Part shown: piece by piece, positions 11,526-23,620 of the stretch
Layout: every line of letters starts with the position of its first letter
How positions within the stretch are numbered: the first letter of the stretch is position 1
Source: Nissolia schottii
Taxonomy: Eukaryota > Streptophyta > Magnoliopsida > Fabales > Fabaceae
DNA length: 64,000 nt
Direction: 5' to 3'
Assembly (NCBI GenBank): GCA_003254905.1
Contig: QANU01029692.1
Span: forward strand, 1 to 64,000
The notes under the pieces: model-generated
Databases searched by the model: none
What the model was told of the DNA's origin: nothing
The model's input: only the letters and a program-made list of their open reading frames with translations
Position numbers and translations under genes: made by a program

Positions 11526-12430
11526 TTTAATTATACGAAAATATTTATAAAAAATAAAGTAATTATTAAACAATAAATTTTAATAAATACTTAAAGGTAA
11601 ACTTAAAATAAATATTATTATTTATATATTAATAATAATAATTATATTTATTGTCAATATTCAATGAATTATACTATTTAAGTTTAAAATTAAATTTAAT
11701 ATTAAGATAATTTATTTATTAGTTATCATTATTTTTACTTTTTTATTTTTCCATGTATTATTATATGAATATTAAATATTATTAATTATATATTCGTGAA
11801 TTTAGTAATTAATTTTTTATATTATTGTTTTAAATATTATTTGTTCAGAATATATATATATATATATATGATTTTTTTTTAAGATAAAAGGTCTAATTTA
11901 CATACAGTTAAAGATATGGGNGTATAAAAGGCTGGTGTATATACGGGTGTATGGTTTATGGGTGTACATGAAGCATTTCTGTTTTTTTTAATTATATAAA
12001 ATATTAACTTTACTTAACCTAAGATGTTTTTTTTACAACCACCTAATTAGTTTTTGAAGCAAATAAAGCGAAAATTATGTTGGGTATAAAACAATCACCC
12101 TAGTTGTGGCTGTTATAAGTTTGTTGAAATAGTTAGCCAATTAATGGTTCGTACTGTACCGTATAAACAACCCGCGTTCAATTGAATGATCTCTGTAGAC
12201 AAGGTGCAGGTCCTTGAGAGCCTTGCTGATCTGTTGGTTCGTCATCCATATTCTTAATGAGCACGTGAAAAATACCGACTGAGAAGTGGGAAGTGAATGT
12301 TCTCATATTAAAATGCATCATGTTTAGTCATATAAAAGATTATTCATAAAAGCTTTCGAAAACAATCTTAACTTATAAAAAAAAATTAACTTATAATTTT
12401 AAAGAGTAGAAATATGCACACTCAATTTAA
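11526..12430. other. AT-rich spacer with an inverted flank-repeat fragment
   Basis: This is very AT-rich DNA with an (AT)n tract near 11850-11870 and a single N at 11921. No duplication was seen around that N. Bases ~12130-12300 are an inverted copy of a repeat found in direct orientation at 48110-48330 and 51340-51560 (CTCTCAAGGACCTGCA / CACGTG landmarks). No coding region is supported. Confidence 0.6.
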
Positions 12431-12531
12431 AAAAAATAAAAAATTTCACCAAACCCAACGTTGCTCACCATATGAAACTGATGGAGATAATTTTTCAAAC
12501 ATTCATGGTGAAATTTCCACGTTATCACATC

Positions 12532-12539
12532 TATAAATA
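12532..12539 (+). promoter_or_regulatory. TATA box of Kunitz gene 1
   Basis: TATAAATA lies 77 bases before the ATG, in the conserved context ACATCTATAAATAGGTCCTCC shared with gene 2 and the truncated copy. The spacing suits a short plant 5' UTR. Confidence 0.75.
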
Positions 12540-12608
12540 GGTCCTCCTAGCTTTTGCCTACTCACACCTCCAATTAAGCCTTTGTAGAGCCCAACCCCTA
12601 AAGAAACT

Positions 12609-13214
12609 ATGAAGAGCACTACTACCGCCTTATTTCCCTTCTTCCTTCTCTTTGCCTTTATCTCACGCCTTCCTTCATCCACACTCGCATTTATCGTCGA
12701 CGTCGACGGCGACCTACTTCTAAACGGCGGCTCGTACTATATCCTACCGGTCATGAGAGGAAGGGGTGGCGGAATCGAACTAACCGCCACCGGAAACGAG
12801 ACTTGCCCACTGACTGTCGTGCAATCACCCTCTGAGGTCTCCAAAGGCCTACCAATTACAATCTCATCCTTGTACCTAATTCAATATCTCCACGAAAACC
12901 TTCCTCTGTACCTCTCATTCTCCGCTGTGCCCGTTGTGCCCATGTGTGCTCACACGCCGTCCAAGTGGACCGTCGTCAAGGGTATCATAGAAGAGCCCTC
13001 TGTGCAACTCACCAGCTACGACAACACAGTCGACGGTTGGTTCTACATAAAGAAGTCTTTTACTGACTACAAGCTTGTCTTCTGCCCTCTCTCCACCAAT
13101 GAGTGCTCCGATATTGGGGTTCACATTGACGATGATTGGAACAGGCGTTTGGTTGTTACTGAAGGAAATCCGTTATCCGTTATGTTTAAGAAAGTCAGTT
13201 CATCTTCAGCATGA
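12609..13214 (+). CDS. Kunitz-type (STI family) protease inhibitor 1, Leu at P1
   Basis: This intronless gene encodes 201 residues, the usual STI precursor length. Residues 1-27 form a signal peptide (hydrophobic FFLLFAFI, then SSTLA), so the product should be secreted or vacuolar. The Kunitz signature runs from Ile29 to Ile45 (IVDVDGDLL...YYI). All four family cysteines are present: Cys66-Cys113 and Cys159-Cys166. Aligned to soybean STI, whose Arg63-Ile64 reactive bond lies in SSPYRIRF, the loop here is SSLYLIQY. P1 is therefore Leu90 and P1' Ile91, which predicts weak trypsin inhibition and a chymotrypsin- or elastase-like target. A sequon, Asn63-Glu-Thr, is present. A polyadenylation signal AATAAA lies at 13315-13320. 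The start is fixed by the signal peptide and by conservation with gene 2. Confidence 0.93.
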   Translation: MKSTTTALFPFFLLFAFISRLPSSTLAFIVDVDGDLLLNGGSYYILPVMRGRGGGIELTATGNETCPLTVVQSPSEVSKGLPITISSLYLIQYLHENLPLYLSFSAVPVVPMCAHTPSKWTVVKGIIEEPSVQLTSYDNTVDGWFYIKKSFTDYKLVFCPLSTNECSDIGVHIDDDWNRRLVVTEGNPLSVMFKKVSSSSA

Positions 13215-14425
13215 AACCATAAACTAGGTAAAATCTTGTGCTTTCTTATCGCGTAGTAAGATGTGCAAGATTGTGAGAAATCAAGGATTTCCATGTAATA
13301 TGACTGAATCACTAAATAAAAGCAGTCTTTCTTTGTAGCTTGAACATAAAAATTTAAAAAAAAAAACTCATTAATTATTCAATAGAAAAATAAACATTAC
13401 ATTAGTAAACAACTAAACGCAGGAATGAACCGAAGACAAAAACATATATGGGTAACAATTTTGTTATTTAAATATATAAAAATGTGTATATATATATTAT
13501 AAGTCCTCTCACAACACATCATATGACTATGACGTACTTTTTGTGTTCAATGAGCGTTATACCGTGGGCAAAAGAGTGTTTCCAATTAGAAAGGTTAAGT
13601 AAAATAGGAATAATATTTCTTAAACAATAAATTTACATAACATATACAGAAAATGTATGTAAATATAACAATATGTGAGTGTACATGAGCCTCATAATTA
13701 TACTCTATAACAACACTTACATGTTGTATTTGCGTATGTTATTCATGTATGTTGTATAAATTTATTATTTAAGTAGCATTACCCACTTAAAAAAATTAGA
13801 AGTATAAGGACTACTTGGCTTTTGTTTTTAGTGTTTCATCCCATTCATGTTTTTTAAGGAAACAAGAAATTGAATTTTTATTAATACTATTTATTTATCA
13901 AAAGTGTAATAAGAATAGAAAACAAACAAATATCTATAAAAGTAGAAATCAAATTGACCATAATATTTTTAAGGCTAATTATACATAGGGGTGTAAACAT
14001 ACCATGGCAATAACCTTCGAAATTTCAATTGAACTAACCTATTTGCTTTGGGTCATCGAGTCTAATCAAATAAAAATCATTTATACTATTTATACACTTA
14101 AAAAATTTGACATTTGTGTACACCTCACATAAAAATAAATACTATAGAGAAATAAATATGTCAAAGACTTAACTTAGTCGTGATTTATTGCTCTTGGTAT
14201 CGAGAATAACAAGAATGCATGACATGTCATTCTTCATCACATCTCGGAACAACCAATCAGAGTGTCAACTATCTCACTTTATCTAGTATAGGAACAGTGA
14301 CCGTTACATAATAACAAAGGTCATAAATCACAATGGACAAATGAATTTTTATATTTGGGTTCTTGGTGGGTTGAAGAGAGGAGGGAGAGATGGGAGGATG
14401 GGGAAGAATAAGGTATTTTAGTCAT
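13215..14425 (+). repeat. Kunitz gene 1 3' flank, segmentally duplicated
   Basis: This flank aligns throughout with 38242-39463 downstream of Kunitz gene 2 at high identity by eye, with small indels. It is AT-rich and non-coding. Landmarks shared by both copies include CATATGACTATGACGTA and the G-rich run just before the LTR insertion. It marks the Kunitz genes as products of one segmental duplication that extends beyond the coding sequence. Confidence 0.85.
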
Positions 14426-15897
14426 TGTTGAAAGCTTTTTACACTCTCGTCATTTAATAATATATTCTTCTTTACAGCTTTCAGATCCTCAAATGATCCA
14501 ATTGTAGTATAGTCGGGTATAGCCGTATCCACAGGGAGTTGCAAAAATACCGTTCTTGAGTTTGTTAATTAAACAATAAGGTGAATGATTGGTAAATTGA
14601 TTGATAGTTAAATAAACTAGATAAAGAACATAAAAGATAAATAGGCAACAAATCAGAGGTAGATCCGAAAGCTTGTTGGGAATTGAATCTTATTATAGTT
14701 TCATGCATCCATTTACTAATTACAACAGAAATATCATTTCATTGATTGCCCGCCACCAGTTCTTAACTTGTTCATCTCTTTCGAGCATGAAAAGATCATC
14801 AGGTTTCCTTTATTATGCTGTCACTTTCGTGCACGAACATAACAAAGTACACCAGCGTTATTCCAGATGTTAAAACGACTGATAACCCTAACTCTATGTC
14901 TAGCAATTAGGTTTACCAGATGAATTGATTTAGTTCCAACTTTATGTGTCGCTTTCACGAGCAACAATATAGTTTGAAATCATGCTTTAGGTAACTAAGC
15001 TAAAACAAGCATTAAGCATAAAATCGATTCAAGAAAGTCATAGAAACTGATAAATTTATAATGCAAAAGTTACATGGATACAATCATGCTATAATAACCA
15101 TCAAAATCCCAACAACAAGAGGATTAGGAATCCATCTTACAAGAAAATCTCAGAGGCAAGGTGATGGACGCTTACCATGACACGTTCTCATGCTGTCATA
15201 ACAACGACCACCGTGTTTCCTTGATTACTCCTGGCTCCTTCACTGGCCTCCTCTTTGTTGCTAAACTAACCTAAGCTTTGAAGTACAAGAGAAAATGTAA
15301 AAGAATGAATTCTTGATGGGGGAAGGGATTTGGAATATGTCTTGAATGAGAGCCTTGAGCCTCTATTTATAGGCTGAATTCGAGCACTTCGCTGAGCAGT
15401 AAGGTACCACCGCTGAGTGGTGTAATATGATACCGCTGAGCAAACAGGTAGTATCGCTGAGCAATTTAGTCAGAGTGGCTAGTATTGGTTGTTTTGGCGG
15501 CTACAGCTGGCGGCAGCAGGGCGGTGCCGACTTTGAAGGGCGGTGTCGGCTTCCAGGGTAGCGCCAGGCTATTGGCGGCTGGACGCGTCACCGTCGTTGA
15601 GTGGGTTAGTGTTTACCGCTGAGCGATATTACTTGAGGCGCTGAGCGGACTTGTTGTACCGCTAAGCAGTAATTCTCTAAACTTGTCTTTTCTTTGGTTC
15701 TTCTGCCCTCCTTTGGTCTTTACTTTATTCCTTATGGGTTTTTCTTTGCTTTCATCCTTTTGACATGTTTGTATCCGTCTTTAAAATATTTTATAAATCC
15801 TACAAAAAGTGGAGAATTTAGTCAGATAATTCTTTAAAACATAAGCAGATAAGTGTCTTTTTACTGGTTGAATTTTGTGCAAATACGACACTTATCA
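14426..15897 (-). mobile_element. Solo LTR, Ty3/gypsy-like, with GTCAT target duplication
   Basis: On the minus strand it begins TGATAAGTGTC and ends GCTTTCAACA. GTCAT flanks it at 14421-14425 and 15898-15902. A minus-strand TATA box lies in the TATAAATAGAGG block near 15360, with GCTGAGC boxes at ~15385-15460 and 15595-15665. No internal region is present, so it is a solo LTR. Kunitz gene 2 carries a full element at precisely the same paralogous position. Confidence 0.8.
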
Positions 15898-16554
15898 GTC
15901 ATTTAAAGAGTAAAACTTGATAAAATGGATTAAAGTGCACATTAATAAAATGTTAAGATTGGATTTGCACTTTTGTTCAATTTAGGGGGGTTAAGTGCAC
16001 CTAGACCTCATTTCAGAGGTGGTAAAATGTCTTTTTCCCTATATTTTGATTTACTTCCCATCTTTTTCTTTTTATGCCTGGATTCTTTTCTAATCCTTTT
16101 TTCATAATATTCCCTTTCAGTCTATTTCCTTATTTCATATATTTAAATACTTGTTGCACCACCACTGCATCATTACTCCGACGTCACCATCATGCTTCCA
16201 TCACTACTTGCACAACGATGCAGCGCCATATTGCCCCATTGTAATCCCATGTTGCTCGTTTCAACAAAATACTTCTACCATTGTTCCCCTGATGCCTCTT
16301 TTAACCTCACCATCAACATCAGTGATACTTCATTACCAACAAAATCACCCAAAAAATTACTCACGTTCAAATGTTAAACTTCAATCCATACATCCAATTT
16401 TTATCTTATCAACATGAACCTTGCACAAGAGACAGGGAAAGGGGACATAGATTACCAAAAAATTATCATCAAAATTGCTATACATGAGATAGCTTCATAC
16501 AATAACATCATACAATGGCCATTTCGACAATGCCCAAAGTAAGAATCTTATAGC
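15898..16554 (+). repeat. Continuation of the duplicated Kunitz 3' flank
   Basis: Bases 15898-16345 match 46552-46995 closely, which continues the alignment across the LTR insertion point. An open frame shared by both copies (16151-16417 and 46804-47016, beginning MLHH) lies in this recently duplicated DNA. Beyond 16345 the two copies diverge. Bases 16550-16554 (ATAGC) are the left target duplication of the SIRE element. Confidence 0.75.
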
Positions 16555-17708
16555 TGTGAATGCTCATGGAGGATGTTTTGATGAAGACAAACGAAGCAAA
16601 TTTCCGAAGGTCCAAGAAAGCTAAAAAAGATCTAGTTATAGGATCTAGAAAATGTGTTAAAGGTGATGTATATCTAAACTCTCACCATAAGCTCTTTAGA
16701 TGGCTCTTAGAAAGGAATATTGATTCATGCTTTAAAGACTATTTCAAACAAAATCAAAGAATCAAGCAAAAGAAGAAAAAGAATGAGTTTGGACAAAACC
16801 CTAGAGACATTCGAATGAATTGTATAGATCCATTCGAATGTCTGATGAACAAGACATTCGAATGTCTCATGAACAAAGGTAATCCGAATGGCATAATCGA
16901 ATGTCCAGGGTTTGACACCCTCGGTGATCCAATACATCAAAAGACATTCGAATGGCTGACTCAGATCCATTCGAATGACTCAGGCGCATTTAATGCTCAA
17001 CGGCTATATTAGGTGAGACATTCGAATGGGCCATTCGAATGGATCGAGTACTGAGCTCAGAAACGGCTAGTTCTGATTGCTGACTTCAGATGCATTAAAT
17101 GCACAACGGCTAGGATCACTTTGGGCTTAATAAATACTCACCAAACTCATCAAGAAGAGGTTGAACATCAATTCCATAACACCTAACATTCTCTTCTTCA
17201 TTAATTAAATTCTTTGAGCCATCTATTTGAGAAAAAGAGAGAGTTTCATACATACACACCTATAGGCCTTCAAATTGTATTATCTACTCCTCAAGAGAGT
17301 TTCTAATCAAACACAAATCATTTTCTTGTAAAGAGGGTGAGGTATCCCTCTCAAGTGATTAGGGTGGTATCCCTAAGGGAATTTGTTTGAGGCTCAAGTA
17401 GAGTGCTCATCTTGTAAAGGTCATCAAGCACCTAAGTTTCAAGCTTGAAGAATAGTGGAAAAATCTTGAGCGGATTGCTTGGGGACTGGAGGTAGATCAC
17501 AAGGGTGGTTGAACCAGGATAAATCAAGTTTGCATCTTCTCTATCCCTTACCTCCTTAATTTATTTATGCTCAAGATTCCCTTATCTATACTAATTGTTA
17601 ATTTGCATTAGTGCTTGGTAATTAATTGGCAACTAAGAAAAGAATTTTAAAAATAATCCATATACCCAATTCACCCCCCTCTTGTGTATTTGAAGCCACT
17701 TGGTAACA
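16555..17708 (+). repeat. 5' LTR of the SIRE element
   Basis: This 1154-bp LTR contains seven exact copies of the palindrome CATTCGAATG between 16808 and 17041 (16808, 16831, 16855, 16945, 16968, 17019, 17032), plus degenerate ones. The matching 3' LTR keeps most of them. It is followed by the primer site at 17711. Confidence 0.9.
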
Positions 17709-17758
17709 AGTGGTATCAGAGCTTAGGCTCTTGTTCAAGGCTTAATAGCTTCAAGAGA

Positions 17759-19648
17759 ATGGCTTCATCTACATTTATCACCGATAGTAGTCCTATTAAC
17801 AAACCTCCCTTCTTTAATGGTGAATGCTATGGATTTTGGAAATCTAGAATGAGAATCTTTATTGAAGCAATTGATCTAGATGTTTGGGATGCGATAGAAT
17901 TTGGACCTTATATTCCTTTAGACATTTTGAGTGGTGGACCTAAGTCCAAACAACATTGGACGGATGATGATAAAAAGAAAATCAACCTTGATAAGAAAGC
18001 TAAAAATATTATTATGTCGTCCTTAGGACACTCGGAATATTGTAGGGTATCAAATTGTACAACCGCCAAAGAAATGTGGGACGCTCTAGAAGTCACTCAT
18101 GAGGGAACCGAAGAAGTAAAGAATAATAGAATTAATACTCTCATGTTTGAATTTGAAATGTTTAGAATGAAAACCGATGAAGACATTAAAAGTTTACAAA
18201 TGAGATTTACACATTTAGTAAATGAACTTGCTTCCATTGGAAAGAATTTCTCTAACTTTGAACTTGTAGAAAAGGTTCTAAGATGCTTGAACAGGAAGTG
18301 GACTCCAAAAGTGACAGCAATAAGAGAAGCAAAAGATTTGTCAAAGATGTCTCTCACCACCCTCTTTGGAAAGCTTCTTGAGCATGAAATGCAATTGGCA
18401 AGATTGGATGCCAATGAAGAGTTAGAGAAAAAGGAGAAAAAGATTGCTCTCATGGCAGCTTCTCCCTCAAAATCCAAAAGCATTGAAGAAGAAGAAGAAG
18501 ATGAGAATAGCTTTTGTGGAATAGAGCTCAATGATGAGAACATGAGTCTTCTTGTGATGAAGTTTGGGAAATTCCTCAAAAAGAGAAGCAACACCCAAGG
18601 GCAATCAAAGCCTCCATTTCCTCCAAGAAGAAACAACAACAAAGAAGAATCATCACTTCCAAAATACTATGAATGTGGGAAACCGGGACACATAAAAGTG
18701 GATTGCCCAATCTACCAAAAGAAGGTGGAGAGATATGAAAGAAGGCCTATTGAGAAGAAGAAGGGCAAGAAGGCTTATGTAGCTTGGGAGGACAATGATG
18801 ACTCCGATGAGACCGATGATGAAGTAGCCAATCTTTGTCTAATGGCCAAAGACCATGAAAATGAAGATGAGGTACATGATTCTAACCCTTCCTATGATGA
18901 ATTACAAAATGCCTTTGTGGAATTGCATGAGGAATCTATGAGAATTTCAAAAGAATTATCTATTGCAAACAAATCCATTGCTATGCTAGAAGCCCAAAAT
19001 AAGAGTCTTTGTCTTGAAATAAACACTCTAAAAATAGAAAATGAAGAGATCAAATCTAGTAAGAATACATCACAACTCGAAAAATATGTGTCAAAGCTAT
19101 GCCATGAGATTGATCATCTTAAGAAGGAAAACGAATCTCTTAGGACAAACGAGGTCATAGCTAGATTGGAAGAAGAAATTGCCAAACTTAACCATGAAAT
19201 AAATGAGCTCGAGTTTGAAAATGAAACTATTGGTTTATTGGAGGCCATCTCATCTAGTTCATCTTGGCATTGCATGAAATTGATATTCCCACTTGTCTAT
19301 GTTGTGAAAAATTGGAAAAAGAAATTGAATCTCAAAAAGGATCTAACCAAGTTCACAAATGGAAGTGCTATGCTAAAAATGATGCTAGGTAGTCAAAGAT
19401 GCTCTCTTGACAAGGCCGGAATAGGATATTTACCTAATGCAGCACCAAAAACCACCAAGAAATCCCATAACCACCATGGTACCACTAGTAATCCTAAAGG
19501 CAAATGCTTTCATTGTGGTAAACTTGGTCATAGTGCTTCTACTTGTATGACTAGGAAAAGTGGTTGTGGAAAAATGGTTTGGGTTCCAAAGGGAACCATT
19601 CCCAAATCTAACATTCAAGGACCCAAAACAAAATGGGTACCTAAATAA
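17759..19648 (+). CDS. SIRE element gag region
   Basis: The reading begins MASSTFITDSS just after the primer site, where gag is expected; the open frame upstream of 17759 lies over the primer site. The N-terminal ~230 residues carry the copia gag pattern (YGFWKSRMRIFIEA, AKEMWDALEVTHEG, LMFEFEMFRM). A basic region with a zinc-knuckle block near GKPGHIKVDCP follows, then a long predicted coiled coil (Glu/Lys/Leu-rich), then a second zinc knuckle (CFHCGKLGHSASTC). The product would be the structural core protein of the virus-like particle. It belongs to a fossil element. Confidence 0.85.
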   Translation: MASSTFITDSSPINKPPFFNGECYGFWKSRMRIFIEAIDLDVWDAIEFGPYIPLDILSGGPKSKQHWTDDDKKKINLDKKAKNIIMSSLGHSEYCRVSNCTTAKEMWDALEVTHEGTEEVKNNRINTLMFEFEMFRMKTDEDIKSLQMRFTHLVNELASIGKNFSNFELVEKVLRCLNRKWTPKVTAIREAKDLSKMSLTTLFGKLLEHEMQLARLDANEELEKKEKKIALMAASPSKSKSIEEEEEDENSFCGIELNDENMSLLVMKFGKFLKKRSNTQGQSKPPFPPRRNNNKEESSLPKYYECGKPGHIKVDCPIYQKKVERYERRPIEKKKGKKAYVAWEDNDDSDETDDEVANLCLMAKDHENEDEVHDSNPSYDELQNAFVELHEESMRISKELSIANKSIAMLEAQNKSLCLEINTLKIENEEIKSSKNTSQLEKYVSKLCHEIDHLKKENESLRTNEVIARLEEEIAKLNHEINELEFENETIGLLEAISSSSSWHCMKLIFPLVYVVKNWKKKLNLKKDLTKFTNGSAMLKMMLGSQRCSLDKAGIGYLPNAAPKTTKKSHNHHGTTSNPKGKCFHCGKLGHSASTCMTRKSGCGKMVWVPKGTIPKSNIQGPKTKWVPK

Positions 19649-22600
19649 AAAATCTAAATTTCTCTTGTAGGTGTGCTTCAAGGCCAAGAATTTAAATTGT
19701 TATCTTGATAGTGGCTGCTCAAAGCACATGACCGGAGATGCATCAAAATTCTCAACAATCTCTCCTAAGAAGAATGGATTNGGTACCTAAATCAAAAATC
19801 TAAATTTCTCTTGTAGGTATGCTTCAAAGCCAAAAATCTAAATTGGTATCTTGATAGTGGTTGCTCAAAGCATATGACCGGAGATGCATCAAAATTCTCA
19901 ACAATCTCTCCCAAGAAGAATGGATTCGTCACCTTTGGAGACAACAATAGAGGCAAGATACTTGGAATTGGAAAAGTCGGTAAAACTCCCTCTACCTCCA
20001 TTGAGAATGTGTTGCTTGTTGAGGGCCTTAAACATAATCTTCTTAGCATTAGTCAATTATGTGACAAAGGAAACAAAGTTATCTTTAATTCCGAAAGGTG
20101 CATAATTGAAGACATAAATGATAAGAAAATTAAATTTATTGGCCATAGAGTCAACAACATTTATATGATTAGCCTAGATGATAATTCCTCAAATGATGCA
20201 CAATGTCTCATTAGTAAGGAGGAAGAGTCATGGCTATGGCATAGGAGAATAGTCCACATTCACATGGATCATTTGAGCAAACTTGTCTCAAAAGATCTAG
20301 TAATTGGTTTACCCAAACTCAAATTTGAAAAAGACAAGCTATGTAGCTCATGTCAAAAAGGAAAACAAGTAAAGGTCTCTTTCAAAGCCAAAAATGTAAT
20401 TTCAACAAATAGACCTTTACAACTTTTGCACATGGACCTTTTTGGGCCTTGCAAACCAATGAGCTTGGGTGGAAACCAATATGCACTTGTGATTGTGGAT
20501 GACTACTCTAGATATACATGGACATTATTCTTGACTCACAAAAGTGAGGCATTCAAGGCATTTAAGAGGCTTGCCAAAGTTATCCAAAATGAGAGAAATG
20601 TTAGCATAGCATCCATTAGGAGTGATCATGGAGGAGAATTTCAAAATGAGCAATTTGAAGATTTTTGTCATGAAAATGGAATTGATCATAATTTTTCTGC
20701 TCCTAGAACTCCCCAACAAAACGGGGTGGTAGAAAGGAAAAACCGATCTCTAGAAGAGATTGCAAGAACCATGATCAATGATAGCAATCTCCCCAAATAT
20801 TTTTGGGCAGATGCGGTTAACACCGCTTGCTATGTGCTTAATCGTGTTTTAATAAGACCAATTTTGAAGAAAACTCCATATGAGCTTTACAAAGGAAGAA
20901 AACCTAATATCTCTCACTTTCACATCTTTGGATGCAAATGCTATGTTTTAAATAATGGAAAGGACAACTTGGGCAAATTTGATGCTAAGTCTGATGAGGG
21001 AATATTTCTTGGCTATGCATTAAACAGCAAAGCTTTTAGAATATACAATAAAAGAACTATGACTGTTGAGGAATCCGTACATGTTGCATTTGATGAGTCT
21101 AACGCCGAAAGGCCAAGAGAGGATGCCATTGTTGATATCACAGGTACATTGGAAGGCATGAGCATAAAGGACAAAACCGAATCTCCACAATCGGGAGAAG
21201 AGGAACAAGAGCTTCCAACTATGATTGAATCAAGGGATGAGAGCTTACCAAAGGAATGGAGAACATTAAAGAATCATCCACTCGACAACATCATAGGTGA
21301 TATCACCAAAGGGGTAACAACTAGACACTCTCTAAGAGATGCATGTAATCATATGGCTTTTGTTTCGCAAATTGAACCCAAAAACAACAAAGATGCATTC
21401 AATGATGAACATTGGATTTTAGCTATGCAAGAAGAACTGAATCAATTTGAAAGAAATCAAGTATGGGAGTTAGTTCCTAGGCCTCAAGATCACTCAATTA
21501 TAGGAACTAAGTGGGTATTTAGAAATAAACTTGATGAAAATGGAGTAATCACTAGAAACAAGGCTAGATTAGTAGCAAAAGGATATAATCAAGAAGAGGG
21601 AATTGATTATGAAGAGACTTATGCTCCCGTTGCTAGGCTAGAAGCCATTAGGATGTTGCTTGCTTATTCTTGCATCATGGACTTTAAATTGTATCAAATG
21701 GATGTTAAGAGTGCATTTTTAAATGGCTATATTCAAGAGGAAGTATATGTTGATCAACCACCTGGATTTGAAAGTCATGAGTTTCCCAACCATGTATTTA
21801 AATTGAGAAAGGCCCTTTATGGTCTTAAGCAAGCCCCTAGGGCTTGGTATGAGAGGTTGAGCAAATTTCTCTTAGACAAGGGATTCAATAGGGGGAAAGT
21901 GGACACAACTCTTTTCATTAAACATGACAAAAAGGATATCTTGCTGGTACAAATTTATGTTGATGACATTATTTTTGGCGCCACTAATGAATGTTTGTGC
22001 AAGGAATTTTCCAAATTAATGCAACATGAATTTGAGATGTCTATGATGGGAGAGCTCAATTTCTTCCTTGGGCTGCAAATCAAACAACTAAAGGACGGAA
22101 CCTTCATAAGTCAATCAAAGTATTGCAAGGAATTGCTCAAGAAGTTTGAAATGGACAAAGCAAAGGAGATGGCAACCCCCATGGGTACCTCATGCACCCT
22201 TGACAAGGACGAAGAAGGTAAACCTGTAGAGATCACAAAATATAGAGGTATGATTGGATCTCTACTATATCTCACCGCTAGTAGACCTGATATAATGTTT
22301 AGTGTATGCATGTGTGCTAGATATCAAGCTTGTCCTAAGGAATCCCACTTAAGTGCTGTAAAAAGAATAATGAAATACCTAGTAGGCACTATTAATGTTG
22401 GTTTATGGTACCCAAAAGGTGCCACATGCCACTTAGTGGGATATTCGGATTCGGACTTTGCCGGATGTAAAATTGATAGGAAAAGCACAAGTGGAACGTG
22501 CCACTTACTTGGATGCTCACTAGTCTCATGGCATAGTAAGAAACAAGTAAGTGTGGCCTTGTCCACCGCCGAAGCGGAATATGTAGCAGCAGGAAGTTGT

Positions 22601-22910
22601 TGTGCTCAAATCCTTTGGATGAGACAACAACTCATGGACTATGGTTTTGAACTTGATCGTATTCCTATTCGGTGAGACAATACTAGTGCCATAAACCTAT
22701 CAAAGAATCCAATCCAGCACTCAAGAACTAAGCACATTGAAATACGACATCACTTTATCCGAGATCATGTTCAAAAAGGGGATGTCTCACTTGAATTTGT
22801 TGAAACAACAAATCAGTTAGCTGACATCTTCACCAAACCTTTGCCTAAAGAAAATTTTTGTCGCATTAGAAATGAACTCGGTATAATTGATGCCTATGAC
22901 ATTTAAAATC
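19649..22910 (+). pseudogene. SIRE element pol region (PR-IN-RT-RH)
   Basis: Ty1/copia-order enzymes are recognisable. Protease is marked by [12 protein letters not shown]. Integrase follows with [29 protein letters not shown] and [14 protein letters not shown]. Reverse transcriptase shows [28 protein letters not shown] and YVDDIIFGA. RNase H shows [17 protein letters not shown] and [10 protein letters not shown]. Homology continues to about 22910 (ADIFTKPLP-type end). The enzymes would act in particle maturation, reverse transcription and integration. The copy is close to whole with few breaks and includes an assembly join. Confidence 0.85.
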
Positions 22911-23087
22911 TTACACACTTTTATAAATCTTGTGAATACTTTACTAACTTGAGCGTCGGAGAGTCCCCCAAATTTGTTTTGCAGGTCCTTTTATCTCCTC
23001 ATTCATCTCATCTCATCATCAAGACCACTTGATCAAAGAACTTCAAATGGTAGACAAACAAAATCCTTCTCAGCACTCAAAGTCATT

Positions 23088-23620
23088 CGAGTAAATCACC
23101 CATTTTCAATCGAATGACAGAACCCTGTGGCTCAGATGTAATTTGTGTACAAATCATTCGAGTAATTGAGCCCCTTTCATTCGAATTCCATTTTTTTAAG
23201 TCTCAGGTCCTAAATTTTCCAAAGTTATTCGAATGAATTGCCCTAATTCAATCGAATGTCGAATCCTTAAAGCCTCGGGTTACTCACTGACTTTTGTCAT
23301 TCGACTGAATTGCCCTAATTCACTCGAATGTCAAATCTTTGAAGCCTCGGGTTATCATCAAGCTTAAGTTATTCAAATGAATGACCCTGTTTCACTCGAA
23401 TGTCAAATCCCTGAAGCCTCGGGTTATCATCAAGCTTATGTCATTCGACTGAATAACCATGTTTCACTCGAATGTCAAGTCCCTGAAGCCTCGGGTTATC
23501 ATCAAGCTTATGTCATTCGACTGAATACCCCTCATTTAATCGAATGTCATTCATCTGAGGCCTCCTATTTGCTCCCTTTCCATTCAAATGGAACATCCAT
23601 ATCCATTCGAATGTTTCTCG
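23088..23620 (+). repeat. 72-bp minisatellite with palindrome half-sites (inside SIRE)
   Basis: The repeat period is 72 bp, best seen between 23442 and 23514; more degenerate units lie upstream. Each unit holds a CATTCGACTG-type site, a CACTCGAATGTC site and the tail GCCTCGGGTTATCATCAAGC. The paired sites are variants of the CATTCGAATG palindrome that is arrayed in the element's LTRs. It lies between the pol region and the envelope-like ORF. Confidence 0.85.

Noticed and set aside
12915-13124. Minus-strand open frame inside Kunitz gene 1 (and the matching one at 37951-38151 in gene 2)
   Set aside because: Antisense shadow of a well-supported coding sequence; its conservation between the two copies follows from the duplication.
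16151-16417. Open frame beginning MLHH, repeated at 46804-47016
   Set aside because: It lies in recently duplicated non-coding flank. Composition is His/Pro/Ser-biased and no domain is recognisable; similarity between copies is explained by duplication.
16808-17041. Regularly recurring CATTCGAATG words as a CRISPR-like array
   Set aside because: Repeats are only 10 bp, spacing is irregular, and the array is inside a plant retroelement LTR.
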